A DNA stretch of 64,000 nucleotides from Clavaria fumosa (taxonomy: Eukaryota > Basidiomycota > Agaricomycetes > Agaricales > Clavariaceae), in the NCBI GenBank assembly GCA_951802425.1, contig OX637796.1, positions 4,340,001-4,404,000 of the forward strand. Reading direction: 5' to 3'. A program made the position numbers and the translations under genes. The notes below the pieces were generated by a model that saw nothing but the letters and a program-made list of their open reading frames with translations, did not search any database and was not told where the DNA came from. Numbering within the stretch: position 1 is the first letter of the stretch; each line of letters begins with the position of its first letter. Below, in pieces: positions 23,185 to 36,299 of this stretch.

Positions 23185-24614
23185 GATGGTGAGAAGGAGA
23201 GATATATGGGGCTCTGAGAACGGGGAGATTCTGATGCCGGCCATACATGAAAAAATGTGGTATGGTCGTCCAGGGGGGCGTATCATAAAGGGGTAGTAGG
23301 GCGACACAACACCAATTCTCGTAGAGTTGGCCGTCAGCCATGGGGAGCTCGAGTGTAGCTCAGAGGTGAGAACATCGCAACTGCCTCCCGGTGTACTTTT
23401 ACTGAGGGTCGATAGCGTCGACAGAAAAGAGGAACAGGGATGGGCGAACATCTTCGTCACTGGCTGGGGTGATGTGCTGAAGACGTACCGTCATCCATTG
23501 CTGTGTGGTGGTCGCTGTGTACGTCAAAGTCGGTCGCTGCGAGTGTCGGGGACGATGTTGGTGGTTGTCGTTGGAGAAAACCAAAGCCAAACATGGGCGC
23601 GCAAAATAAATCCGGGTAACACGTCCAAATATCACACAACATGGATCTTTGCTGACCCCGCCTGGGACAACAATAAGGTATCAGGGGTAGGCATGTGCCA
23701 TTCAGCAGGTGAGAACTGCCTTGGTCGTGCTGTACCATGCAACGTCTGATGGACAGGCAACGAGCCAAGCCAGTGACTTCGATTTCGTTGTTGCGCTTTG
23801 GCATGCATCTCAGGGGCAGTAAATGTGGCGTTCTGCTCATGATTAACGCATTGCTCAGACCGTGTCGTGCTTGCAAACTGCTTGCAAACTTGGGAGACGC
23901 TCAGCCATAATGGCTCTACGTGATATTTGGTAAACCTCGTCGCTTGTGAACGCAATCGATATGGCCCTCTGCACTTTCGCTGTCCGTTCGAATGGAGAGC
24001 GAGGCTTGTCCTTCACCGCCTCTTTTTCGCGCCGACCTCCCGGCCTCGTCGGGTATCCACGTCGACGCTGGGGTCCCTTCCCCTGCTCGATCCCTTTTCA
24101 CGCTGCTGCCGCGGGGTTCTCTATCAGCTCTCCTTGGCCTGTTACGGTCCTTGCACCGCCTCTGTGCTCGCAACGGTGGTGCCGCGCTCATGCTCCGGTC
24201 GTCAGAACGTGGAGGGATTGCTGTTGGTGACGACGGTCCCATTGACGCCTCCACTGACATCCATAATGGACACCGTCACGGCGGGCCGCCAGTGCTCTCT
24301 CCTGGGAGCGAGGGAGAGGGAGAGGAGGACATGAACGCCGCCTCCGCATGAGCATGACGCTATCTAGATATCATCCGCGCGCTCGTCCTTTACGATATGC
24401 TTGTCGTCCGGATGGTGGACTTGATGGTCATCCCCTTCCAGTGCAACGTATACCAATCATGGGCATTTCCTCAGTGTTCTGTGAATTGCCAATTCCGGCT
24501 CAGTCCATGGCTGGTGAAAGCTCAACTCATTCATTTCAAAGAGACCGACTACAGGTACTGATATCTATGTTGAGACCATGTGAAGTTGCCAATAATAATA
24601 ATTTCCAAGTGCAA
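23185..24614. other. Intergenic; one weak open frame
   Basis: No recognised gene. A plus-strand frame at 23992-24351 (119 codons, ATG start, acidic end GEGEEDMNAASA) could be a small gene but has no motif. Neighbouring frames on both strands are open too, so base composition may explain it. Confidence 0.4.
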
Positions 24615-24770
24615 GATCGAGGAGTTCAGCCAAAACCCAGTAGGTAAAGAAATACCCAATCAAGGCCGTTGATAACACGTGAACAAAAAAGATCGAGGAG
24701 TTCGGCCAAAACTCAATAACCAAAGAATTAATACCCCATCAAAGCCGTTGATAATTCGTGATAAACATGG
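24615..24770. repeat. Imperfect ~76 bp tandem duplication at the 3' end of P450 copy A
   Basis: Units 24615-24690 and 24691-24770 both begin GATCGAGGAGTTC(A/G)GCCAAAAC and both contain a GCCGTTGATAA block. The second unit includes the real last codons (reverse strand ...NYQRL-stop). The first is a decayed extra copy of the gene end and its 3' flank. Confidence 0.75.
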
Positions 24771-27249
24771 GCATCTGGTTCCCTTTTTCTCCCTCAACCA
24801 TGGGTCTCTGGAAGAGCGCCGTCTTCTTGCGGATCTTCTCCGCTGGGACCGCCAGCTCGAATTGGAATGTTTTGACGAGAGAAAATAGGATAGCCTTCAT
24901 CCTAGTGCCAGTGGTCAATATTGTGTATTCTGCCTCACGAGCGTGGTTCCTTCGAATCAGGATGGGCGCGGACTCACTCGACAAGTGAAAAACGATATCC
25001 AATACATGACCGAGGACCGCCGATGAACGTAAGCAGATTGCTGAAAATGCCAGGTATCGCGCCCGCGGCCTCAGGGACGGCCTCCCACCGCTCCGGCCTG
25101 GGTGCAACGCAGGTACAAATGGGACCATCAGCGATCCATGGGACAACTGTCGAGAAAGGCACCAGACCTGAATTCCAACGCGTCTTCGCCCCATAATGCC
25201 TTCGACACGTTTATGCCAACGATGGGTATGAAGATGGGATCCCCTTCGCAGATTCTGCCAGACCAACATGTCAGACGGAAATTGACGACGATGCACGACA
25301 GGACCGGAGCAACTCACCGGATCCGATCCAGGGTGTTGCCGTGCCTATCGACGATTGGTGTACCGAGCGGGATGATGGTGTTCCTCGTCGCGTACCGAAG
25401 AGTGTGCGCAACGGGGCAGTGGATACGCAGCGTCTCTCGGACGACAAAGTCCAGATACTGCAGCGAGTTCAACTCGTCCATCGTGGGCGTCTCTGTCTCG
25501 AGCGTGAACAGTTCGTCCCGGAGTCTGGTTTGGATATCCGGGCGTGTGGCGAGCGCGTAGAGCGCCCACATAGTTGCGATACTAGGACACAACAGGCATC
25601 ACACGAGATACCCAGGGAAGTGAGCAGGGAACATACTTCGTCGTCTCGTGTCCCGCCACCAAGAACGTAGGAACCTCTGGGAGACGTGTTGGTCGTCGGC
25701 GGGTCGACAGAGACGAAGATTTACTCACGCGCAAGCATATCCTCGTCACTGAGACGCTGGCTCTCGTGTAGTCCCTTGTCCATGTTTGCACGGGTGAGAA
25801 GTGAGAGAAGGTCGCGCCTCTCCGGCACGCCCTTCTGGGAGCTCGCGATTGCCGCAGCTTTTGATTCGCGAAGCAGCTGCATGCCGATTTGATCCATCTT
25901 CTCTTTTGCTCGTAGCGTAGTGCGAACGCGCTCAGTAACCTGCACAAAAAGATGAATAGATTTTGAATTTAACACGGAGCGTTGGAGGGAAAAGCAGGCG
26001 CACGATGAATCGGAAAATAGGGAAGTAGCCTTGCAAGAACGGCAAGAGTCTGAACTTGGTGCCCGCGCGGAAGAGCACATTGAAGGATTCATTAAGCTCG
26101 TTTGGCTTAGCATCGGCATTTAAAGTGTCGAGATTGTAATCGAAACCTAACATGAACCAGCAGCATCAGCAGTGTGCATAGCTTTTAAGTAGGAGAACAA
26201 CTAGCCTGCGAGGCCGATCACGTCAAGTGTCAGTTTGCTCAGCCAAAAGAAGACGTCGGCCCGAATACGTCCATCCTCTTTGGTGATCTCAGCAGACCAG
26301 ATGTCACGCAACTTTGAGAAGTAGATGGAAGAGAGAGCAGGTAGGAGTTGACGGTCAGAGACCAACCAGATCTTGCAAGCGCATTGGCCGAGTGATCACT
26401 TACCTGGTTAGCCTTCTCGGTAAAGATTGGCGTGAGCTCTCTGATTTGAGCGGGGCCGAAAGCCGGATTCTGTAGATCAGATCAATTGGTAACTGGAATG
26501 AGGTAACTGGAGTGAGGGAGGCGTAGACTGCTCACTAATATTCTACGCTGGAGTCATGAGCCGTACATCAGAGAGTTGAATGGAAGTAAAGATAGCTGGC
26601 TCACTTGTTGACGATGTTGTTCTCCTGTTGAGTAATCAAGTATTAACGAGAGCATTAGCCACGATATGGACCAAGGAAGATACCTTCGACTGTAAGAACG
26701 CCTATGGGACGTGTTCGCCTCTTTCGTTAGTGCTTTTGGGAATGGAGAAATTGGAGGGTAGGTTACCTTGACCAATAATCCGGCTCAGACTGAACTGGAT
26801 CTTGAGCGGCTTCGCGAAGTCGTCGCTATTCGTAAAGATGTAGTTGATTGCCTTGAGATCGGCGGTGTACAACCGGCGAATCTGTTGTTTAGCTTGGTCA
26901 ACAAGGAGCAGAAGATCGGAGGAGAATCTGTGGTTCTACTGACGCCCCCGATTCCCTTGTACGAGATTGTCGATCCGTATTCCTGCACCCATTTCTCGTG
27001 CAGCTGCGAGTTTTCCTGATATGAATGGGGTTAGGGAGTCCGCGACAAATACATTGTCGGAATCGACTGATGCGTTCTTACCGCGTTAAAAATCTGTTTG
27101 AGGTTGCCAAAAAACCAGCTGGGACTCTCCGGTCCGCGCAAGTCGCGCAATGGCGAGCAGAGTTGCCCGATCACAAGCTTGGCTAACTGGTACAAGCCAT
27201 ACGCTGCGAGGGTCGCGCCAACTGACAGGGCCAATTTAGTGAAAACCAT
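24739..27249 (-). CDS. Cytochrome P450, copy A
   Basis: Fifteen exons on the minus strand sum to 1605 nt (534 residues). First exon 27249-27082, then 27015-26944, 26881-26767, 26701-26684, 26624-26605, 26547-26536, 26469-26404, 26311-26206, 26146-26004, 25939-25729, 25676-25637, 25581-25318, 25254-25168, 25097-24978, 24901-24739. An N-terminal membrane anchor ([20 protein letters not shown]) is followed by the Pro-rich hinge [10 protein letters not shown]-helix oxygen motif is AGHETT, K-helix ExxR is ETLR, PERF-like motif is PERW, and the haem-Cys loop is [12 protein letters not shown]. All catalytic landmarks are intact. A microsomal monooxygenase whose substrate is unknown. Apparent frame breaks are all explained by introns, three exons are only 12-20 nt, and one intron is GC-AG. 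Paralogue of copies B and C. Confidence 0.9.
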
Positions 27250-29196
27250 ACTAGAAGCGCGTCAAGCTTGCACAGAACAACGGCGAAGTCTCGGAAGAGA
27301 TATGTCCTTTGGCAGATGGGCGATAAAGTCCATGATATGCGGCTTCAAATAGTGTATGCAGCAACAGTAGCGGTGCCAATGAACGGCGGTGTCAAAATTA
27401 TTTCACCGATTGCAGTGTTCAAACCACTATTTGATGGAGGTGTCTATTTGACATTTGACTGATGTTTTCAAACCATTCCACCGATGAAGCACATGGCTAC
27501 AGTTGCCAAGAAGTGTTAGACTTTTCTTTTTTTTTTTTTGATCTTTTTTACATTCCAGTTTTCAGCGTCAGCGGTGATCTTGTTGACGTGTTGTTTGCTA
27601 CTACGATGAAACTCGCGTCATCATCTGACCCTATTTTCCTGGCAGTTGGAATGCTTTGCATTACATTTCTGTTGAACAAACCAGTGTGAAGGCTTTGCTA
27701 TACATTTGAGCACACTACAGTTATTTCACTGCTTCAGCAATTTCAATAATCCCTTTGCCCTTTTCGTTGTTACGTTTGTTCTGCAGAAGGCAATTTGTTT
27801 GCCAAGGCTAGTAGCTGGGTACAAATAAATCAAAACTTTTCCACATCCATTTGCCAATCAAGCTTGCAAGTGTCTCTACGAGGAAGCGCCGGCTGATGTT
27901 GCCAGCAGAACCCTTGCATGATGTAAAACATTGCGTTGAGCTGCAAAGCCGAGAATGCCGCATTTCACTCAGGCAAGGCAGGAGAAATGATTACCAACAC
28001 ATTTCCGTGTATTATATTTGCAATTGTTTGCAGGCAGTGTTGCTGACGGCTCGGGCCGATTTCTTTTGGAATTTGCATTGAGTATTGTGACTTCAAATCA
28101 ACAGGTAGTCCCACAGGAATAAGCGGCTTTAGGCTCTCACAGTGAATGATCAAATCTCTCCTCCAATTGTGCATTGTCCAATGGCTCGCTCAAATTAGCC
28201 AAGCCAAGCCGAAAAAAGCCGAGCCGCGGCAACAATATTTGCAAGTGTTTGATCGGTGAGACAGTACCCAGAACCAAGGGAAAACTGTTCCTGCCCTGTG
28301 CCTGCCCACCTCCGTGCTCATCGTCCTCAACAATGAGCTCAATCATTCGTCAAGATCTCCATCAAATATACATATTTTGACTGGGTTCCTTTTGCTAGCT
28401 TAGATACATGTCTACATTTGCCGCAAAGCGTCACACTGTTAGATATCAGGTCATCTACTAGTATTTGGCTGGTCTTAGAACAGATATGACTACACGACAT
28501 CTTAGCACTTCCTACCCTTGCGGGCTGAATGAACGAAGTCTGAGTTGACGATGAGAGCGTTGTGTCGACTTCAGCGGTGGAGGCAGGGGCTTCTGCAGCT
28601 AGACCCAGCACAGCAGAGACAGATTCTTCGCGAGCGGGACATTTGACAATGGCAACTCGGCATTGCCCGTCTTGTCGTTGCCAGCAACGGACTTGTGGAG
28701 GTCAGCACAGGATATGCGGGAATGGGAAGGGGAAAGGGGCAAGCAGTACTAACATGTAGAATTTACCACTAGAAATGGCTCGTAGCATGTCGAGTACAGT
28801 GGTGGCGGAAGTGGCAGCGGAGGGAGGAGCATGTCGGTCGTGATCGTCAGGCAACGTCGGACACAATGTTGGGGATGGTGATCTGCTGGTCTACAGCATC
28901 AGCATGGTACACCATACGCATGACCGGGGGGAGAGGGTGAAAGATATCCAGTCCCTGGATGAGACTTGTCTGTTGCAGCACAATGGGATATTTTTGACTG
29001 TAGAAGCCCCACTTCACCAAAGTAATCTAGGATTTCCCTTGTTCCCCTCACATATATACCAGAAATGCAGACAATATCAGGCCTTCGATGACACAGGAGA
29101 TTTGATTTGATTCATCATCAGTACAACACAGCAGACGCAAAGTCTATCGTCACTTATTCATACCGTCTAGTTCTTTCTTACGTTGAATCGTATTGT
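27250..29196. other. Intergenic, no supported gene
   Basis: Nearly 2 kb, relatively AT-rich, including a T11 run near 27529. Only short open frames (for example 27851-28081 plus, 28339-28611 minus), without motifs. Possibly old repeat DNA between P450 copy A and enolase. Confidence 0.45.
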
Positions 29197-30926
<1,730 letters not shown>

Positions 30927-31139
30927 GTTGCAGTAGAGTCTGGAGTGTGGAAAGGTGAAACGGCGTCAACTTGACGGGAGCCCACGAGTTCTCACGCTCA
31001 CGCGCCAGATTCCGCTTCCGCTGAGGCAATCATCATAGGGGCTACAACGGAGTACTCTGTAACCGGCCCTGGACACGATACCCAGCGCCAATTCCTTCCT
31101 TTTCCAACGATTTTATCCCTGAGCAGAGCCGCTTTATCC

Positions 31140-32953
31140 CTATTCCACCTCCACAACCTTGCCGTCTTCATCAGCACCCACTACACCGCCCTGTACTCTC
31201 GGAGTTGACCCCTTGACCTGATTTAAACTCTCGGGCCTTTCTGGGGGCGGGACGAAGAACGGAATCCTTCCCCTCACCCAGTCGCTCAGCAAGATCTTGG
31301 CCACGCCCTGGATATCCGGTTCACCACCTTTTAGCAGTCTTCCTTTCATATGGGCTAATTTGTCCATAAATTCATCTGCTGTCCAGCCTTTTGTGGGGTC
31401 GTCCTTATCTGGAAGCGGGACACCATACGTTCTTGAGAGATTGATAGGCTTGACGCGGTCCATCAAAGCGGGGATATGCTCCGATGGTGTAGGCAGGGCC
31501 TCGACGCGGAAAACGCCTTTCAGCACTCTGGATGTTTGCGAATCATGTGCAGAGGCAGGGACGATACCGGGACAATCAATAAGATATATCCGACGAGTCA
31601 ACGTGATATATTGCCAGACCTTTTTCCATCGACGAATCAGTATGAGGTCAGCGGATAAATGGGCCGCTTACTTTCGTCTCTCCGGGTATAGGAGCTACGC
31701 GGCAGACTTTGCCACTCTTGATAGTATTAATGACACTACTTTTGCCGACGTTAGGGTAGCCAATGAACCCAACTGAGATTTGTTTCTTGTCGGAGTGGAG
31801 CTTAGCAAATTGTCTCAAGAGCTGTATGAGCGAGCCCTTGCCGAATGAGTGGGTCGGGGAAGCATGGAAGGCAATGGTCGGATAGCGAGGTGTTAGATGT
31901 TGAATGTATCTTGCCTAAGAGAACAGATCTCAGGGATAAAAGCGCTTCCACAAAACACCTTTGGCTGACCGTAACCCAATTTGGCACTAAATCACATTTA
32001 TTGATGACGAGTACAACTTGCTTGTGTGCCTTTTCTTTCTTGATATAGTCTAGAACCGACTGACACATTGTTCCGAGAGGATCTCTCGCATCCAGGATAT
32101 GCAAAACAACGTCTGAAGAGTCAATTACTTTATAGAGTTCTCCATATATTCTTCGGGAAGTTCCTTTGCCGTAGATGGGTTCGAATACATCCGCGTAAAT
32201 CTGTGTAGACCCAGATGGATCTATGCAAAGAGTCAAACTGCGGCTCTTCACGTAAAATGTGTGAGCTCCATACCGTCCCCATTCGCATCAGACTGCGTCC
32301 CAGGCTCGGCTCGTCCCTCTGTTGCGGCAGCGCTAAGTTCGCCGAGTTCTTCGAAGGAGTTAGCCTCTAACCGAGGCTTTTTGCGTTGCGCCTTCGGTCC
32401 AAACGTTTCACTGAAAGGCTCTGTCTCCACAATGTGCGAACGCTAGAAATAAAGTGAAAAACACCCTCTGTCACATCGGCGCAGAACGACTAACCTTGCG
32501 AGCGTGAGGATTCGCGGCATCGTCGAGCAAGGCCATTGGTAATTTATTGCGACGCAGCAGAACGGAGTACGGATCGTCTTTTCGAGTGCTGAGACTCTCT
32601 CTGAAGTGGTCAAGTGCGGTCTGCGAGATGACCCGCGTATTTCCTGTTGACGGAATAAGAAACTCAACCACTTCGTCGGGCAACAATTACAGCAGGGGCG
32701 GCTCACCGAACCACCTCCGGTCAGGTTGCACTCTTCCAGGAGGAGCGTCAGCCTCGGTTTTCTGGAACGGGGCCGCTTGAATGATCTTTCCATCCTTGTC
32801 CCTCACGGGTTTCCCGCCCTTGAGCATTTTCATTCGCGAAACAGCCTTTGCATCGCGATAGAAGTTCTGCCCTTTGACTTTCTTAAGTGAAGTCGAGGCG
32901 GTCGAAGTAGACGAGCGTGTCTTCGATGACACGGCTCGCTTGTGCGTTACCAT
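31140..32953 (-). CDS. NOG2: Nucleolar GTPase NOG2 (60S ribosome assembly)
   Basis: Circularly permuted GTPase required for late nucleolar and nuclear pre-60S maturation. From ATG 32951-32953: basic N-terminus ([11 protein letters not shown]), then NOG2 N-domain ([41 protein letters not shown]). The GTPase motifs come in permuted order: [17 protein letters not shown] (G4), [13 protein letters not shown] (G1), [12 protein letters not shown] and DCPG (G3). The C-terminus has [24 protein letters not shown] and [16 protein letters not shown], all diagnostic. A linker of about 50 residues rich in Glu, Ala and Ser follows the first domain. Several short introns. Confidence 0.95.
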
Positions 32954-33450
32954 TGCTAGGGCTAGGAATTGTCTTGATCGCTGTGGACAGAAAATGGTCC
33001 CCACTCACGTGCCTCTCAATACACGTGATCAAAGATTTATTTGTATACCGCCAGACATGTACGTAAGTACGGGCGTGGTGGAAAAACTCGGTTTGCTAGA
33101 TGTCCTTTTTGATTGAATTACGCCGGCCAGTCAACGTATTGATGCGGCTCGACGAGTCCACCTCTCGCTGTACTCGTGGCTCATCGGCTGCTTTGCGGGC
33201 CTTTGGTACCTATACTTCGTAATACAGAATACGATGGTGGTTATGCCGGGTCCCTTCATAGACGCCAGCTCGACCGAAATCACCGACTAGGACGTGGCGC
33301 TTGACGTAGTCCTACGGCACCGGCACCGCTATCGTTGCTGTATCCAGTATTTGAAGCTGCGTTTCATAGTTGGAACTTTACGCTCTGTCTGCCCATCTGT
33401 CACTTGTTGTCCTGTGCAAGTTTGACGCTTATTAGCATCGCATTTCTAGT
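32954..33450. other. Intergenic NOG2 / P450-B divergent promoter region
   Basis: About 500 bp between divergent ATGs. The part from about 33271 to 33450 is closely repeated upstream of P450 copy C (about 36323-36523), so it is part of the duplicated P450 unit and probably its promoter. Confidence 0.6.
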
Positions 33451-36060
33451 ATGGTTCTCACGAAATTGGCCCTGTCAGCGGGCGCGACGCTCGCAGCGTA
33501 TGGCGTGTACCAGTTAACCAAGCTTGTGATTGGGCAACTTAACTCACCATTGCGCGACTTGCGCGGACCGGAGAGTCCCAGCTGGTTCTTTGGCAACCTC
33601 AAACAGATTTTTGACGCAGTAAGAACGCAGCAGTCGACTCCGGCAATGCATTTGTCGCTGACTCCCCAATCCCATTTGTATCAGGAAAACTCGCAGCTGC
33701 ACGAGAAATGGGTGCAGGAATACGGATCGACAATCTCGTATAAGGGACTCGGGAGCGTCAGTGGAACCACGGATTCTTCTCCAATCACTGCTCCTGGGAA
33801 AGGATGTTGACCAGGCCGAACAACAGATTCACCGGTTGTACACCACCGATCTCAAGGCAATCAACTACATCCTCATGAATAGCGACGACTTCGGGAAGCC
33901 GATCCAGGTGCGGTTCAATCTGAGCCGGATTTTTGGTCCAGGTAATCTGCCCTGCGATTTCTCATTCTCACAGCACTAACGAAAGTGGCGAAAATGCCCC
34001 ATAGGCATTCTTATAGTCGAAGGTATCTTCCTTGGTCCATATCGTGGCCAGTGCTCCCGTTAATACTTGATTATTCAACAGGAGAACGACATCGTCAACA
34101 AGTGAGCCAGCTATCTTTACTTCCGTTCAAGTCTCTGATGTACGGCTCATGACTCCAGCGTAGAATATTAGTGAGCACTCCACGCCTCCCTCATTCCAGT
34201 TACCTCATTCCAGTTACCAATTGATCTGATCCACAGAATCCGGCTTTCGGCCCCGCTCAAATCAGAGAGCTCACTCCAATCTTTACTGAGAAGGCTAACC
34301 AGGTAAGTGATCACTCCGCAATGTGCTCGCAAGAGTTGGCCTCTGACCATCAACTCCCACCTGCTCTCTCCTCCATCTACCTCTCAAAGTTGCGTGACAT
34401 CTGGTCTGCTAAGATCGCCAAAGAGGATGGACGCATTCGGGCCGACGTCTTGTCCTGGCTGAGCAAACTGACACTTGACGTGATCGGCCTCGCAGGCTAG
34501 TTGTTCTCCTACTTAAAAGCTATGCACACTGCTGATGCTGCTGGTTCATGTTAGGTTTCCATTACAAGTTCGATGCTCTAAATGCCGATGCTAAGCCAAA
34601 CGAGCTTAGTGAAGCCTTCAATGTACTCTTCCGCACGGGTTCTGATTTCAGCCTCTTGCCGTTCTTGCAAGGCTACTTCCCCATTTTCCGATTCATCGTG
34701 CGCCTGCTTTTCCCTCCAACGCTCCGTGTTAAATTCAAGATGTGCTGATCTTTTTGTACAGGTCACTGAGCGTGTTCGCATTACGCTACGAGCAAAAGAG
34801 AAGATGGATCAAATCGGTATGCAGCTGCTTCGCGAATCAAAAGCCGCGGCAATCGCGAGCGACCAGAAGGACGTGCTAGAGAGGCGCGACCTCCTCTCAC
34901 TTCTCACCCGTGCAAACATGGACAAAGAACTACCTGAGAACCAGCGTCTCAGTGACGAAGATGTTCTTGCACGTGAGTAAATCTTCGTTTCTGTCCACCC
35001 GCCGACGACCAACACGTCTCCCAGAGGTTCCTACGTTCTTGGTGGCGGGACACGAGACGACGAGGTATGTTCCCTGCCCACTTCCTTGTGTACCTCGTTT
35101 GATGCCTGTTGTGTCCCAGTAACGCAACTATGTGGGCTCTCTACGCGCTCGCCATACGCCCGGATATCCAAACCAAACTCCGGGACGAACTGTTCACGCT
35201 CGAGACAGAGACGCCCACGATGGACGAGTTGAACTCGCTGCAGTATCTAGACTTTGTCGTCCGAGAGACGCTGCGCATCCATTGCCCCGTCGCGTCTACT
35301 CTTCGAAACGCGACGAGGAACACCACCATCCCGCTCGGTACACCAATCGTCGATAGGCACGGCAACACCCTGGACCGGATCCGGTGAGTTGCTCTCGTCC
35401 TCGTCAATTTCCTGCCAGTGCCATCTGATGTGTTGGTCTTGCAGAGTCTGCGAGGGGGACCCCATCTTCATACCCATCATTGCCATAAACAGGTCGAAGG
35501 CATTATGGGGCGAAGACGCGATGGAATTCAGGTCTGGTACCTTTCTCGACAGTTGTCCCATGGATCCCTGATGGTCCCACTTGTACCCGCGTTGTATCCA
35601 GGCCGGAGCGGTGGGAGGCCGTCCCTGAGGCCGCGGGCGCGATACCTGGCATTTTCAGCAATCTGCTTACGTTCATCGGCGGTCCTCGGTCATGTATTGG
35701 ATATCGTTTTTCACTTGTCGAGTGAGTCCGCGCCCATCCTGATTCGAAGGAACCACGCTCGTGAGGCAGAATACACAATATTGACCACTGGCACTAGGAT
35801 GAAGGCTATCCTATTTTCTCTCGTCAAAGCATTCCAATTCGAGCTGGCGGTCCCAGCGGAGAAGATCCACAAGAAGACAGCGATCGTCCAGAGACCCGTC
35901 GTTGAGGGGGAAGCAGGGAACCAGATGCCTATGTTTATCACGAGTTATCAACGGCTTTGACGGCGTATTTCTTTAGCCACATGATCTTGGCCGAACCCCT
36001 CGATCTTGTACTTTTACAATGTTATTATTGGCAACTCCACATGTGTATGGTGTACCATAT
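33271..36060 (+). repeat. Tandem duplication unit 1 (P450-B with flanks)
   Basis: The segment starting GACCGAAATCACCGACTAGG near 33276 and running past the P450 stop into GTTATTATTGGCAACT(C/T)CACATG matches the next segment in the same orientation. The copied unit is about 2.8 kb, including about 180 bp upstream of the ATG and about 80 bp downstream of the stop. Confidence 0.8.
33451..35960 (+). CDS. Cytochrome P450, copy B
   Basis: Same exon layout as copy A, read on the plus strand: 33451-33618, 33685-33756, 33827-33941 and so on to the stop at 35958-35960. Landmarks: anchor [78 protein letters not shown] and haem loop [12 protein letters not shown], ending ITSYQRL. No stop or frameshift remains after splicing. 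The intron after LA(G) (34496-34554) begins GC. Substrate unknown. Differences from copy C are mostly single substitutions spread through the gene. Confidence 0.9.
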
Positions 36061-36299
36061 GACAAAGTATTGTAGATAGTGCAGAGGAAGAGTTCATGCA
36101 AGAGACGTATCTTGGGTAACATGTTGGGGCACATACTTGGAGTTCACATGAGAGACATGAAGCTCCAGGCACAGCATGATAGACTATTAAGTGGGTGGAT
36201 ACCTGTGCACTGGCGGGCACAAAATGAATATGAATCTGAAGTATGATGCACAAGTCCACAGTTGATAGGATGTTGGCCAAACCTTTTACTGTCAGATCA

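Noticed and set aside
26785..26988. Frameshift suggesting P450 copy A is a pseudogene
   Set aside because: An intron GTCAGT...AACAACAG removes it and restores [14 protein letters not shown]; the other apparent breaks are introns too.
34692..34762. P450 segment [13 protein letters not shown] read as coding, followed by a 34 nt intron
   Set aside because: A 64 nt intron starting GTGCGC gives the better family sequence [12 protein letters not shown] and works in all three copies.
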